Source of the DNA: Arthrobacter ipis
GTDB taxonomy: Bacteria > Actinomycetota > Actinomycetes > Actinomycetales > Micrococcaceae
Direction: 5' to 3'
DNA: 64,000 nt
Assembly (NCBI RefSeq): GCF_014694315.1
Contig: NZ_JAAOXD010000003.1
Coordinates: 805,043 to 869,042 of the forward strand
The notes below the pieces were generated by a model that saw only the letters and a program-made list of their open reading frames with translations, ran no database searches and had not been told where the DNA came from. The translations under genes were made by a program, and so were the position numbers. Positions 8,684 to 17,417 of this stretch are shown here, in pieces (position 1 is the first letter of the stretch; every line of letters starts with the position of its first letter).

Positions 8684-9802
8684 GTGACTGACCAGCTTGA
8701 GCGACTGAACCGACTGCCCCTGCGGAACAACCTGAGGGGGTTGTCCCCCTACGGCGCCCCGCAGCTTGATGTTCCGATCCTGCTCAACGTCAACGAGAAC
8801 ACGCATGGCGTGCCCGCCGACGTGCGGGCGGCCATCACCGCGGCCGTAACCGAGGCCGCCGCCGGGCTCAACCGGTACCCCGACCGCGAATTCACCGAAC
8901 TCCGCGAAGCCCTGGCCGAATACCTCGGCCACGGGCTTAGCGCGGACAACCTCTGGGCAGCCAACGGCTCCAACGAGGTCCTGCAGCAGATCCTCCAGGC
9001 CTTCGGCGGTCCGGGCCGGTCGCTGCTGAGCTTCCCTCCGACCTACTCGATGTACCCGCTGCTCGCCAGCGGCACGGACACCGCCTACATCGCCGGCAAG
9101 CGTGCCGACGACTATGGCCTCAGCGCCGAGTCGGCCGCAAACCAGGTGCGCGAGCTCCAGCCCAGCATCGTCTTCCTGTGCTCACCCAACAACCCCACCG
9201 GCACCGGCCTCGGCCTGGATGTGGTGGAAGCCGTCTATGAGGCGGGCGAAGCCAGCCAGGCGGTCGTCGTCGTGGACGAGGCCTACCACGAGTTCGCCCA
9301 CGACGGCACGCCCAGCGCCCTCACCCTGCTGCCCGGCCGGGAACGGCTCATCGTCTCCCGGACCATGAGCAAGGCGTTCGCCCTTGCCGGCGCCCGCGTC
9401 GGTTACATGGCCGCGGCCCCGGAGGTGACCGACGCCCTCCGGCTGGTGCGCCTTCCCTACCACCTGTCGGCCGTCACGCAGGCAACCGCCCTCGCGGCCC
9501 TGCAGCACCGCGAGGCGCTCATGGCCGATGTCCAGGACATCAAGGGGCAGCGTGACCGGATTGTCGCGGAACTGACGCGGATGGGGCTGCGGCCCGCGGC
9601 GTCTGATTCCAACTACGTCTTCTTCGGCGGGCTGGAGAACCCTCATGAAGTTTGGCAGGAACTGCTGGATGCAGGGGTGCTCGTCCGCGACGTCGGCATC
9701 GCCGGCCACCTGCGGGTCACCGCCGGTACTGAGACGGAAACCACAGCCTTCCTGGAAGCGCTGGAAAGCATCCTGGCCCGGCGGGCCGCACTTCCGGCCT
9801 AA
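8684..9802 (+). CDS. hisC: Histidinol-phosphate aminotransferase HisC
   Basis: A fold-type I PLP enzyme converting imidazole-acetol phosphate to histidinol phosphate. The PLP lysine is Lys230 in SRTMSKAFALAG. Other motifs are NENTHG near the N-terminus, AANGSNEVLQQ, SPNNPTGTG and VDEAYHEF. Length is 372 residues, normal for the family. The GTG at 8684 has no Shine-Dalgarno sequence but lies 6 bases after a -10-like TAAACT (8672-8677), so the his operon is probably transcribed leaderless from here. hisB follows after 59 bp. Confidence 0.95.
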   Translation: MTDQLERLNRLPLRNNLRGLSPYGAPQLDVPILLNVNENTHGVPADVRAAITAAVTEAAAGLNRYPDREFTELREALAEYLGHGLSADNLWAANGSNEVLQQILQAFGGPGRSLLSFPPTYSMYPLLASGTDTAYIAGKRADDYGLSAESAANQVRELQPSIVFLCSPNNPTGTGLGLDVVEAVYEAGEASQAVVVVDEAYHEFAHDGTPSALTLLPGRERLIVSRTMSKAFALAGARVGYMAAAPEVTDALRLVRLPYHLSAVTQATALAALQHREALMADVQDIKGQRDRIVAELTRMGLRPAASDSNYVFFGGLENPHEVWQELLDAGVLVRDVGIAGHLRVTAGTETETTAFLEALESILARRAALPA

Positions 9803-9861
9803 ACTTGGATATGGACCAGGTCAGGTCCGCCCCCATCCTTCGTTAAAGGACATCTATCACC

Positions 9862-10488
9862 ATGAGCGACACCGGAATCAAGGCTGCCGAGGCACGGACT
9901 GCACGCATGGAGCGTGCCACCAGCGAATCTTCCGTGCTGGTGGAGATCAACCTCGACGGCACCGGAGTGTCGGACATCAGCACGTCGGTCCCGTTCTACG
10001 ACCACATGCTGACGGCGCTGTGCAAGCACTCACTCATCGACATGACCGTCAAGGCCACCGGCGACACCCACATTGACGTCCACCACACTGTCGAGGATGT
10101 TGCCATCACGTTCGGCGAGGTCCTGCGCACCGCGCTGGGCAACAAGGCGGGCATCCGCCGCTTCGGCGAGGCCACCGTGCCCCTGGACGAGGCCCTCGCG
10201 CACGCCGTCGTCGACGTGTCCGGCCGGCCCTATCTGGTGCACGGCGGCGAGCCCGCCGGGCAGGAGTACCACCTGATCGGTGGCCACTTCACGGGATCGC
10301 TGACCCGGCACGTCTTCGAGGCCATCACGCTGCACGCCGGCATCTGCCTGCACATGAACGTCATCGCCGGCCGCGACCCGCACCACATCGTCGAAGCCCA
10401 GTTCAAGGCTTTTGCCAGGGCCCTTCGCGCGGCCGTCGAGCCGGATCCCCGCGTCGAAGGCATTCCATCCACCAAGGGAGCACTGTGA
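9862..10488 (+). CDS. hisB: Imidazoleglycerol-phosphate dehydratase HisB
   Basis: A monofunctional 208-residue IGPD catalysing the sixth step of histidine synthesis. It has the metal-binding histidine motifs [16 protein letters not shown] and [14 protein letters not shown]. The phosphatase domain found in E. coli HisB is absent, as usual in actinobacteria. The stop overlaps the hisH GTG by 4 bp, indicating translational coupling. Confidence 0.95.
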   Translation: MSDTGIKAAEARTARMERATSESSVLVEINLDGTGVSDISTSVPFYDHMLTALCKHSLIDMTVKATGDTHIDVHHTVEDVAITFGEVLRTALGNKAGIRRFGEATVPLDEALAHAVVDVSGRPYLVHGGEPAGQEYHLIGGHFTGSLTRHVFEAITLHAGICLHMNVIAGRDPHHIVEAQFKAFARALRAAVEPDPRVEGIPSTKGAL

Positions 10489-11222
10489 CCGGCAAAGTAC
10501 TGCACGAGGGCGCGATCCTCGATCCTTCGGCCACGCTGAAGCCGGCATCCCCGGAGGGTAAACCCACCGTCACCGTCCTGGACTACGGGTCCGGCAACGT
10601 CCGTTCGGCCGTTCGCGCCCTGGAGCGTGCCGGCGCGGAGGTCATCCTGAGCTCCAAACCTGAGGACGTGCTGAACGCCGACGGGCTGGTCGTTCCCGGC
10701 GTCGGCGCCTTCGAAACGGTCATGCGCGAACTCAAGGCCGTTGACGGCATCCGGATGATCGGCCGCCGCGTCGCCGGCGGACGTCCCGTCCTGGGCATCT
10801 GCGTCGGCCTGCAGGTGCTCTTCGAAGCCGGCGTCGAACACGGCACCGAAGCCGAAGGCATGGGGGAGTGGCCCGGCAAGGTGGAGCTCCTCCCGGCCGA
10901 AGTGGTGCCGCACATGGGGTGGAACACCGTCAAGGTTCCGGAAGGCTCCAGGCTTTTCGACGGCGTCGAGGGCGAGCGGTTCTACTTTGTGCACTCCTAT
11001 GGCGTCCAGAACTGGGACTTCGACGTGATCCAGCCCCGGATGGCGGCGCCCCTGGTCACGTGGTCCGAGCACGGTGGCCCGTTTATTGCCGCTGTGGAAA
11101 ACGGCCCCCTCTGCGCCACCCAGTTCCACCCGGAAAAGTCCGGTGACGCCGGCGCGCGCCTGCTGAAAAACTGGGTCGACGGGCTCCGCGCACCGCACTC
11201 CCGGCAGACGGCGGACGCCTAG
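10485..11222 (+). CDS. hisH: Imidazole glycerol phosphate synthase, glutaminase subunit HisH
   Basis: Class I glutamine amidotransferase that feeds ammonia to HisF. The catalytic triad is Cys106 in GICVGLQ plus His215 and Glu217 in QFHPEKS. The product has 245 residues, some 30 longer than usual. The extra part is an N-terminal segment ([19 protein letters not shown]) before [11 protein letters not shown] start nearer VTVLDYG cannot be excluded, but GTG 10485 overlaps the hisB stop in the usual coupled manner. hisF is not in this window. Confidence 0.94.
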   Translation: MTGKVLHEGAILDPSATLKPASPEGKPTVTVLDYGSGNVRSAVRALERAGAEVILSSKPEDVLNADGLVVPGVGAFETVMRELKAVDGIRMIGRRVAGGRPVLGICVGLQVLFEAGVEHGTEAEGMGEWPGKVELLPAEVVPHMGWNTVKVPEGSRLFDGVEGERFYFVHSYGVQNWDFDVIQPRMAAPLVTWSEHGGPFIAAVENGPLCATQFHPEKSGDAGARLLKNWVDGLRAPHSRQTADA

Positions 11223-11381
11223 ATGTGGTCAATTGTCCTGATGGGACTGGCCGGTCTCCTGGTGGGCGGTGGCCTGTCCTTCAGGCAGCAGCGCAAGCCG
11301 CTCTGGATCCAGATCGGTTTCTACGTGCTGGCCGCCATGTCGCTGCTGGCCGCCTACCTGCTGACCCTTCCCGGCACATAA
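11223..11381 (+). CDS. Small two-helix membrane protein in the his operon
   Basis: A 52-residue frame starts with ATG directly after the hisH stop and ends with TAA at 11379-11381. It has two hydrophobic segments, residues 2-19 (WSIVLMGLAGLLVGGGLS) and 29-49 (IQIGFYVLAAMSLLAAYLLTL). A basic loop RQQRK between them suggests a hairpin with a cytoplasmic loop. Third codon positions are strongly G/C. I do not recognise the family. Its fixed place between hisH and the PriA gene argues for a real, co-transcribed gene rather than chance. Confidence 0.7.
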   Translation: MWSIVLMGLAGLLVGGGLSFRQQRKPLWIQIGFYVLAAMSLLAAYLLTLPGT

Positions 11382-11456
11382 CCCACTAACCCGCCGTGTG
11401 CGCCGCAGAAGCCGCCGCCCACGGGAACCAGCGCCTACAAGAACTGAGGACCCCTG

Positions 11457-12203
11457 ATGACCAGCCAAAACGAGCTGCCGGTACTTGAACTGCTTCCCGC
11501 CGTCGACGTCGTGAACGGCCAGGCCGTCCGCCTGGTCCAGGGCGAGGCCGGCAGCGAAACAAGCTACGGAACGCCCCTGGAGGCGGCGCTCAACTGGCAG
11601 CAGCAGGGCGCGGAATGGGTCCACCTGGTGGATCTGGACGCTGCCTTCGGACGCGGCTCGAACGCGGACCTGCTGCGCGAAGTGGTGGGCCGGCTGGACA
11701 TCAAGGTCGAGCTCTCCGGCGGTCTTCGGGACGACGAATCCCTGGAGAAGGCGCTGGATCTGGGCGTCGCCCGGGTAAATCTCGGCACCGCGGCCCTGGA
11801 GAACCCGGAATGGACCGCGCGGGCCATTGACCGCTTCGGTGACCGGATCGCCGTCGGCCTGGACGTCCGGGGAACCACCCTCGCCGGACGCGGCTGGACC
11901 AAGGAAGGCGGGGACCTGTGGGACGTTTTGGGCCGCCTCGAGGAGGCCGGCTGCGCCCGCTACGTCGTCACCGACGTGACCAAGGACGGGACGCTGCAGG
12001 GGCCGAACGTCGAACTTCTGCGGCAGATGGTGGAGAAGACCGGCAAGCCCGTGGTGGCCTCCGGCGGTATCTCCAGCCTCGATGACCTGAAGGTCCTGCG
12101 CTCCCTGGTGCCGCTCGGCGTCGAAGGTGCCATCGTGGGCAAGGCCCTGTACGCCGGCGCCTTCACCCTGCCCGAGGCCCTCGACGTCGCCGGCCGCCGC
12201 TAG
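11457..12203 (+). CDS. priA: Bifunctional phosphoribosyl isomerase PriA (HisA/TrpF)
   Basis: A 248-residue (beta-alpha)8 barrel. In actinobacteria one enzyme, PriA, isomerises both ProFAR (histidine) and PRA (tryptophan). The two catalytic aspartates are Asp17 in LPAVDVV and Asp173 in VTDVTKDG. The loop containing [10 protein letters not shown] carries the Arg and Trp used for dual-substrate recognition. The phosphate-binding ends VELSGGLRD and ASGGISS are intact. It is therefore likely to serve both pathways, although no trp gene is nearby. An SseB gene follows 9 bp downstream. Confidence 0.93.
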   Translation: MTSQNELPVLELLPAVDVVNGQAVRLVQGEAGSETSYGTPLEAALNWQQQGAEWVHLVDLDAAFGRGSNADLLREVVGRLDIKVELSGGLRDDESLEKALDLGVARVNLGTAALENPEWTARAIDRFGDRIAVGLDVRGTTLAGRGWTKEGGDLWDVLGRLEEAGCARYVVTDVTKDGTLQGPNVELLRQMVEKTGKPVVASGGISSLDDLKVLRSLVPLGVEGAIVGKALYAGAFTLPEALDVAGRR

Positions 12204-12212
12204 GACATCGCC

Positions 12213-13124
12213 GTGACCGAGCAGCAGAGCAATCCGGCGGACGGCGGCGGACAGGCGGCGGACCTGCCCCCGGTACGCCGACTGCCCGGTCACATCGAGG
12301 CCGCCCTGGCCGGGGCAGGTGGCGCCGCCGATTCCGCCGGCCAGCCCTGGGCCGGGCGCAGCCTCGCCGGTGAAGACGCGAAAATACACAACTTCGAGGA
12401 CGACGACGGCACGGCCGACGCCGGCTACCTCACCGCAGTCTCTGCTCTTGTTGCGGGCGACGGCGACGAGGCGGCGGTGGTTACCTCGCTCGCCAGCGCC
12501 CGTGTCTTTGTCCCCGTCGTGGCACAGTTGGCGGAGGAAGCTGAGGGCGCGCACGGCGTGCACGCCGACAAGCAGGCGGACATGGCGCTGGTGACGCTCA
12601 AGGCTCCCGACGGCCGCCTCGCCATGCCTGTGTTCACTTCGGCGGAAGCGCTGGCGGCATGGCACGCGGAGGCCCGGCCGGTGGCCGTGTACGCCGCGAG
12701 GGCGGCCCTGTCCGCCGTTGCCGAGGGGGCCGAGCTGCTGGTGGTGGACCCCGGTTCGGAAGTGACCTTCGTGGTCCGGCGCCCCGGCGTCTGGGCCCTC
12801 GCGCAGCAGCGGCAATGGGTGCCGGCCTACCTGGACGCCGAGCTGGCCGCGGTGCTGCGTGCCGGAGCGGAAAGCAAACCCGCCGTCCGCGGCCTTGAGG
12901 TCCTTCCCGGCGGGGGAGTCGCCACCACCACGGCTTCGGGCAGCCGCGTCGATGGCGGCGGTGCCGGACCGGAACTGCGGGTGGTGCTGTACCTGGAGGA
13001 CGGACTCGATGCGGCCGCGGTCCAGGCACTCGTTGCCGGCCTCCAGACCGAGTGGAGCCGGAATGTATTGTTTGGTGAGCGCGTTGATTCGATCGAAGTC
13101 AAGCTAAGGCGCGCCGCGCAGTAG
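12213..13124 (+). CDS. SseB family protein
   Basis: A 303-residue protein whose central part carries the SseB N-terminal domain: ARVFVPVV early, LAMPVFTSAEAL, then ELLVVDPGSEVTFVV. Proteins of this family are of unclear biochemical role. In actinobacteria they often accompany his genes, as here. The first ~75 residues are disordered Ala/Gly/Asp-rich sequence. The C-terminus (LRVVLYLEDGL to SIEVKLRR) resembles an SseB C-terminal domain. It starts at GTG 12213, 9 bp after priA, and is probably in the same transcript. Confidence 0.8.
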   Translation: MTEQQSNPADGGGQAADLPPVRRLPGHIEAALAGAGGAADSAGQPWAGRSLAGEDAKIHNFEDDDGTADAGYLTAVSALVAGDGDEAAVVTSLASARVFVPVVAQLAEEAEGAHGVHADKQADMALVTLKAPDGRLAMPVFTSAEALAAWHAEARPVAVYAARAALSAVAEGAELLVVDPGSEVTFVVRRPGVWALAQQRQWVPAYLDAELAAVLRAGAESKPAVRGLEVLPGGGVATTTASGSRVDGGGAGPELRVVLYLEDGLDAAAVQALVAGLQTEWSRNVLFGERVDSIEVKLRRAAQ

Positions 13125-13183
13125 CTGCCGGCCCGGTGGGGTCCGTTCCGGCGCTGTCCGGCGGCGGAACTGAGGACCCACCT

Positions 13184-14482
13184 GTGAATTTCAGCCTGTA
13201 CCGGGAGCTGCTGGCCGTCCGGCCCATCCGCCGGCTCCTGGCGGTCGGCATGATTGCCCGCATTCCCCACTCGGCGGCGGGCGTCCTGCTGACCCTGCAC
13301 ATCGTCCTTACCCTCGGTGAGGGCTATGCGGCTGCGGGAGCGGCGGCGGCCGTGATGACCATCGGCATCGCGCTCGGCGCTCCTTGGCGCGGCCGCCGGG
13401 TGGATACGGTGGGCCTGCGGACGGCGCTGATACCCTCCGTGATTTCGGAAACCGTCATTTGGTCCATCGTGCCGCACGTCTCCTACCAGTGGCTGCTGCC
13501 GCTCGTGTTCGTCGGCGGCCTGCTGACGCTTCCCATCTTCAGTGTGGTGCGGCAGTCCCTGGGAGTCCTGGCGGACGGCGACCAGCGCAGGACCGCCTTC
13601 GCGCTGGACGCTGTCAGCACGGAGATGGTGTTCATGATCGGCCCGGCCGCGGGTGCCGTGGTGGCCACGAGCGGCAATTCCGTGCTGGGGCTGACCGCCG
13701 TCGGCGTATCGACATCGCTGGCGGGGCTCTTCCTCATGTGGTTCAACCCGCCCACCCGCAGCGCTGTCCGCAGCGAAACCTTCGAGGCGGACGAACAGGT
13801 TGCCGCAGAGGTAGCCGTTGTGGCCGCCGCCCCCGCACATCTGCAGGAGGCTGCCGCTGAACTCGGTCCGGCGGCTGCCGGCAGCAGGCGGCGGGCGGGC
13901 CTGAGACGCAGGGTGGCCCACAGCTTCGGCTGGTTCACCGCCGCGGTAGCCGCAGTGTTCGCCGTAGCCGCCGGCGCCGGCATGGTGCTCAGCGGCACCG
14001 ATGTGGGAATCGTGGCTGCTCTGGAGACCGGCGGCCGCCAAGGCGAGATCGGCGTGGTGTTTCTCTTCTGGTGCGCCGCGTCGGTGGTCGGCGGCCTCGT
14101 CTACGGGGCCATGCACCGGCCCGTCTCGCCGATCCTCCTGCTTCTGGGCATGGCTGCCCTCACGATTCCCATGGGGTTTGCCACCGACACACTTACCCTC
14201 AGCCTGCTGTCGCTGCTGCCGGGGCTGCTGTGTGCTCCGGTGCTTTCGGCAGCCTCCGAGAGGGTGGCCGAACTGGTAGACGAGGCCAGGCGGGGCGAGG
14301 CCATGGGCTGGTACGGGTCCGCGCTGACCGCCGGCGTGGCACTGGGGGCTCCGCTGGCCGGGCTTTTCATCGACAGCATTGGCGCGGCGGGAGGCTTTGT
14401 GTCCGTCGGGGTGGCAGGGGTGCTGCTCTGCGCCGTGGGGCTTGTCCTGCAGCAGCGCCGCCGCCGCGCCGCCACATCCTGA
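13184..14482 (+). CDS. MFS transporter
   Basis: A 432-residue integral membrane protein with about 12 predicted hydrophobic segments in two sixes. A long hydrophilic Ala-rich central loop (about residues 200-245, ending in a basic run) joins them. The R-to-D loop after TM2 (APWRGRRVDTVG) fits the MFS motif A. The substrate is unknown; set-like sugar efflux or drug efflux carriers have similar layout. GTG 13184 with upstream TGAGGA is chosen so that the protein begins with NFSLYRELL; GTG 13136 would add 16 residues. The gene follows sseB closely and ends before a strong hairpin terminator. Confidence 0.82.
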   Translation: MNFSLYRELLAVRPIRRLLAVGMIARIPHSAAGVLLTLHIVLTLGEGYAAAGAAAAVMTIGIALGAPWRGRRVDTVGLRTALIPSVISETVIWSIVPHVSYQWLLPLVFVGGLLTLPIFSVVRQSLGVLADGDQRRTAFALDAVSTEMVFMIGPAAGAVVATSGNSVLGLTAVGVSTSLAGLFLMWFNPPTRSAVRSETFEADEQVAAEVAVVAAAPAHLQEAAAELGPAAAGSRRRAGLRRRVAHSFGWFTAAVAAVFAVAAGAGMVLSGTDVGIVAALETGGRQGEIGVVFLFWCAASVVGGLVYGAMHRPVSPILLLLGMAALTIPMGFATDTLTLSLLSLLPGLLCAPVLSAASERVAELVDEARRGEAMGWYGSALTAGVALGAPLAGLFIDSIGAAGGFVSVGVAGVLLCAVGLVLQQRRRRAATS

Positions 14483-14551
14483 CCGTCTCCGGTTTAGCGG
14501 GAAGAGGTTGGGTGGAGAGCGCTACCGGAGCCGGTGCCCCGGAAGACAAAA

Positions 14552-14591
14552 ACGGCGGCGGGCCGGCCCCGAAGAGCCGGCCCGCCGCCGT
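14552..14591. terminator. Strong hairpin between convergent MFS and DUF1844 genes
   Basis: A perfect 16-bp stem of G/C-rich sequence (14552-14567 with 14576-14591, 8-base loop) lies between convergent genes. On the minus strand it is followed by TTTTT, so it is a good rho-independent terminator for the DUF1844 gene. It probably also stops the his-sseB-MFS transcript. Confidence 0.85.
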
Positions 14592-14604
14592 CGTAATTCA
14601 ATCT

Positions 14605-14632
14605 CTAGTTCACTGCGCTCTAGTTCACTGCG
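14605..14632. repeat. Tandem duplication across the DUF1844 stop codon
   Basis: CTAGTTCACTGCG occurs twice with a 15-bp period (14605-14617 and 14620-14632). The second copy contains the minus-strand stop codon of the DUF1844 gene (14620-14622). Confidence 0.8.
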
Positions 14633-15006
14633 CCGGTGAACTTCTCACCGGGACCCTTGCCCGGGGGATCCGGAATGATGGACTCTTCGCGGAAGGCCAG
14701 CTGCAGTGACCGCAGGCCATCGCGCAACGGACCGGCATGCTGGGAACCGATTTCCGGGGCGGCCGCCGTCACCAGTCCGGCGAGGGCAGTGATGAGCTTG
14801 CGGGCCTCGTCCAGGTCCTTCAGCTCAGCGGCGTTCTCCTCAGCGGCCAGGCCGAGCTTTACGGCGGAGGCACTCATGAGGTGCACGGCGGCCGTGGTGA
14901 TGACCTCGATCGCTGGAACTTCGGAGATGTCGCGGACTTGCTGCGTGACGTCGTCCCCGGCGCCGGGCGCCTGGTAGACGTGTGAATTGCTGTCTGGAGT
15001 GCTCAT
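14620..15006 (-). CDS. DUF1844 domain-containing protein
   Basis: A 128-residue soluble protein, the DUF1844 gene commonly found next to infC in actinobacteria. Recognisable parts are the EVPAIEVITTAAVHLMSASAVKLGL core, the LDEARKLITALAGLV helix and a short Pro/Gly-rich end. Function is unknown. ATG 15006 is preferred over an upstream in-frame start because the longer version adds only MCDKLTS. It is divergent from the infC operon; the two promoters must share the 15,007-15,100 region. Confidence 0.85.
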   Translation of the reverse strand: MSTPDSNSHVYQAPGAGDDVTQQVRDISEVPAIEVITTAAVHLMSASAVKLGLAAEENAAELKDLDEARKLITALAGLVTAAAPEIGSQHAGPLRDGLRSLQLAFREESIIPDPPGKGPGEKFTGAVN

Positions 15007-15347
15007 ACTGGTAAGCTTGTCACACACCGACTGGATGTCGTTATTTTGCCGTGGATGAGGCCCACTGCCGTGAACGTGCGGTAAGCGGGCATCTTTATGT
15101 AGAATTGATATTCAGTTTGCAAGCGGAGTTCTCTCCCACCCGCGTCAGCCGTTTTCCCGGAAGTTTCAGGGAAGCAAGGTTGCCGGGTAACGGTCGGGCG
15201 GTTCACCGGGCAGGAGCCTGGGGAAGTGCGTGTAGTCCCTCGCGGGATGTGCACATCCGATCCTTTGAGGCCTTCGATTGCTCCGGCAATTGGGGGCCTT
15301 CTCTATTTTGCCGGTGGAACACCCATCACGAACACAGGAGCTTTAAC
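15007..15347 (+). promoter_or_regulatory. infC: infC operon leader
   Basis: No gene was seen in these 341 bases. A -10-like TAGAAT at 15100-15105 suggests transcription from about 15112, giving a leader of roughly 235 bases. The leader contains the palindrome GGATGTGCACATCC (15245-15258) and a long hairpin followed by a pyrimidine/U-rich run (15268-15310). Leaders of infC-rpmI-rplT operons in Firmicutes bind L20 and are attenuated; whether this unrelated sequence does the same is inference. Confidence 0.55.
15268..15299 (+). terminator. Putative attenuator hairpin in the infC leader
   Basis: The arms 15268-15281 and 15286-15299 pair over 14 bp including four G-T pairs, closed by a TCCG tetraloop. 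The sequence after it is TCTCTATTTTG, a moderately U-rich tail. It sits about 48 bases before the infC ATT start and well after the predicted promoter, so it can act as an intrinsic terminator within the leader. Confidence 0.6.
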
Positions 15348-16478
15348 ATTAGCGAGCCAAGAATCAATGAGCGTATCCGCGTCCCTGAGGTGCGGCTGGT
15401 CGGCCCTGCCGGCGAACAGGTAGGAATCGTCCGTATTGAGGATGCCCTGCGTCTGGCTGCCGAGTCCGACCTGGATCTCGTTGAAGTTGCACCGCAGGCC
15501 AAGCCTCCGGTGTGCAAGCTGATGGACTTCGGCAAGTACAAGTACGAAGCCGCGGTCAAGGCCCGTGAGGCCCGGAAGAACCAGACCAACACGGTTCTGA
15601 AGGAAATCCGGTTCCGCCTGAAGATCGACACCCATGACTACGAGACCAAGCGCGGCCACGCCCTCCGCTTCCTCGGCGCCGGGGACAAGGTCAAGGCCAT
15701 GATCCAGTTCCGCGGCCGTGAGCAGCAGCGTCCCGAAATGGGCCTGCGCCTGCTCCAGCGTTTCGCGGAAGATGTCGGTGAGGTCGGTGTGGTGGAGTCC
15801 AGCCCCCGCATCGATGGCCGCAACATGGTTATGGTCATCGGTCCGCTGAAGAACAAGGCGGAAGCCAAGGCCGAAGCGCGCCGTGCAACCCAGCGCGCAG
15901 AAGCCAAAGCCCAGAATGAAGCCAAGGCCGCAGGCCGCGTGGACACCTCCGGTGACGATCAGGCACCCCTGACGCAGTCGCTAGCGGACCTTCTGCCGGA
16001 AGGCTTCCAGGTTTCCACGGAGGCCCCTGCGCAGGACGCCCCGGCAGCGGCGGAGGCAGCCGCCCCGGAAGCCGCCGTCGAAGCGCCCTCGGTTCCGGTC
16101 GAAGCAGCTCCGGCTGCCGAGGCTCCCGCCGCTGAAGCACCCAAGGTTGCGGAAGCGCCCAAGGTTGCCGAAGCGCCCAAGGTTGCCGAAGCGACCAAGG
16201 TTGCCAAGGAGGCCGAGCCGAAGCGCGAGGCACCCAAGGCCGCAGCACCCAAGGCAGCCCCCGCTGCTCCCCGGGCCGCAGCTCCCGCAGCACCGAAGGC
16301 GGCAGCGCCTGCAGAGCCGAAGGCTACCGTAGCTGAGTCGCCTGCTCCGGCAGCGCCGAAGCCTGCGGCTGCCCCGGCCCCGCCCAAGCCGGTTGCCCGG
16401 CCGGCAGCGCCGAAGCCTGTTGCACGCCCCGCAGCGCCTCGGCCCACGCCGAAGCCGGCGGGCAAGAAGACCACCTAG
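15348..16478 (+). CDS. infC: Translation initiation factor IF-3 with long Ala/Pro/Lys C-terminal tail
   Basis: IF-3 binds the 30S subunit, keeps subunits apart and rejects wrong initiator codons. The first ~175 residues are complete IF-3: [17 protein letters not shown] at the start, the [16 protein letters not shown] linker, and the C-terminal domain ending in [11 protein letters not shown]. The reading frame needs the rare start ATT at 15348, preceded by AGGAG at 15336-15340. No ATG or GTG lies in range, and ATT starts underlie IF-3 autoregulation in E. coli. The product has 376 residues, about twice the usual 180. The extra ~200 residues are a disordered Ala/Pro/Lys/Glu tail with four tandem PKVAEA-like repeats near 16140-16205. 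Confidence 0.93.
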   Translation: MSEPRINERIRVPEVRLVGPAGEQVGIVRIEDALRLAAESDLDLVEVAPQAKPPVCKLMDFGKYKYEAAVKAREARKNQTNTVLKEIRFRLKIDTHDYETKRGHALRFLGAGDKVKAMIQFRGREQQRPEMGLRLLQRFAEDVGEVGVVESSPRIDGRNMVMVIGPLKNKAEAKAEARRATQRAEAKAQNEAKAAGRVDTSGDDQAPLTQSLADLLPEGFQVSTEAPAQDAPAAAEAAAPEAAVEAPSVPVEAAPAAEAPAAEAPKVAEAPKVAEAPKVAEATKVAKEAEPKREAPKAAAPKAAPAAPRAAAPAAPKAAAPAEPKATVAESPAPAAPKPAAAPAPPKPVARPAAPKPVARPAAPRPTPKPAGKKTT

Positions 16479-16596
16479 TTCGAAACTGCGGGAGGCATCG
16501 CCTTCAGGCAGCCAGCAACCAGCATGCCGCCCGCAGGGGCGGCTGCACGATAGAACTGCGGACATTGTCCGCGGATACGTAAGGAGATCGGTTCCC

Positions 16597-16791
16597 ATGC
16601 CGAAGATGAAGACCCACAGCGGTGCTAAGAAGCGCTTCAAGCTGACCGGCAGCGGCAAGCTGCGCCGCCAGCAGGCCAACCGCCGCCACTACCTCGAGCA
16701 CAAGTCCTCCAGGCTGACCCGCCGCCTTGCCGGCGACAAGATCGTCTTCAAGGGCGACGCCAAGGTCATCCGGAAGATGCTCGGCATCTAA
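16597..16791 (+). CDS. rpmI: 50S ribosomal protein bL35
   Basis: A 64-residue basic protein, full family length, starting [20 protein letters not shown] and containing the RRHYLEHKS segment. ATG 16597 is preceded by AAGGAG at 16580-16585. It is the second gene of the infC-rpmI-rplT operon. A hairpin (GACTG...TGCCA-CC-TGGCA...CAGTC, about 16808-16832) lies in the 117-bp gap before rplT and may affect processing or readthrough. Confidence 0.97.
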   Translation: MPKMKTHSGAKKRFKLTGSGKLRRQQANRRHYLEHKSSRLTRRLAGDKIVFKGDAKVIRKMLGI

Positions 16792-16908
16792 TTTCCAAGC
16801 ATTCTGACTGACTGCCACCTGGCAGCAGTCAACTATTAATAAGCCTTCTCAGGCCAGCCGGTTACCGGCAGTAGTCGCTTGGGATCAGATTTTTGAAGGA
16901 GTACGCAC

Positions 16909-17364
16909 GTGGCACGTGTGAAGCGGGCGGTAAACGCCCACAAGAAGCGCCGGGTTATCCTCGAACGCGCCAAAGGTTACCGTGGACAGCGCTCACGCCT
17001 GTACCGCAAGGCCAAAGAGCAGCTGCTGCACTCGTTTGTGTACAGCTACGGCGACCGCAAGAAGAAGAAGGGCGACTTCCGCCGCCTGTGGATCCAGCGC
17101 ATCAACGCTGCATCCCGCGCCAACGGCCTGACCTACAACCGCCTGATCCAGGGCCTGAAGGCCGCTGAGGTCGAGGTTGACCGCCGCATGCTGGCCGAGC
17201 TCGCCGTTTCCGACGCCAACGCCTTCGCTGCGCTGGTCCAGGTTGCCAAGGACTCCCTGCCTGCAGACACCTCCGCTCCGGCCGCCAAGGCTGAGGCTGC
17301 TCCGAAGGCCAAGGCTACTCGCGCACGCGCTGCGAAGAAGCCGGTTGCTGCAGCTGCCGAGTAA
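16909..17364 (+). CDS. rplT: 50S ribosomal protein bL20
   Basis: bL20 is an early 23S assembly protein and, in other bacteria, the repressor of its own operon. The first ~117 residues match the family ([20 protein letters not shown], then [16 protein letters not shown] and LWIQRINAA). A further ~33 residues form an Ala/Lys-rich tail ([20 protein letters not shown]). GTG 16909 follows a GAAGGAG at about 16896. The tail echoes that of IF-3 three genes upstream in composition. Confidence 0.96.
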   Translation: MARVKRAVNAHKKRRVILERAKGYRGQRSRLYRKAKEQLLHSFVYSYGDRKKKKGDFRRLWIQRINAASRANGLTYNRLIQGLKAAEVEVDRRMLAELAVSDANAFAALVQVAKDSLPADTSAPAAKAEAAPKAKATRARAAKKPVAAAAE

Positions 17365-17417
17365 GCAGGCAACTCCCAGTTCAAGGACCGGTGGCAACAG
17401 CCACTAAGGTTTCTTAT

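Noticed and set aside
16140..16205. DNA-level repeat element in infC
   Set aside because: The repeats keep frame and encode PKVAEA units inside a continuous Ala/Pro-rich tail, so they are treated as part of the protein.
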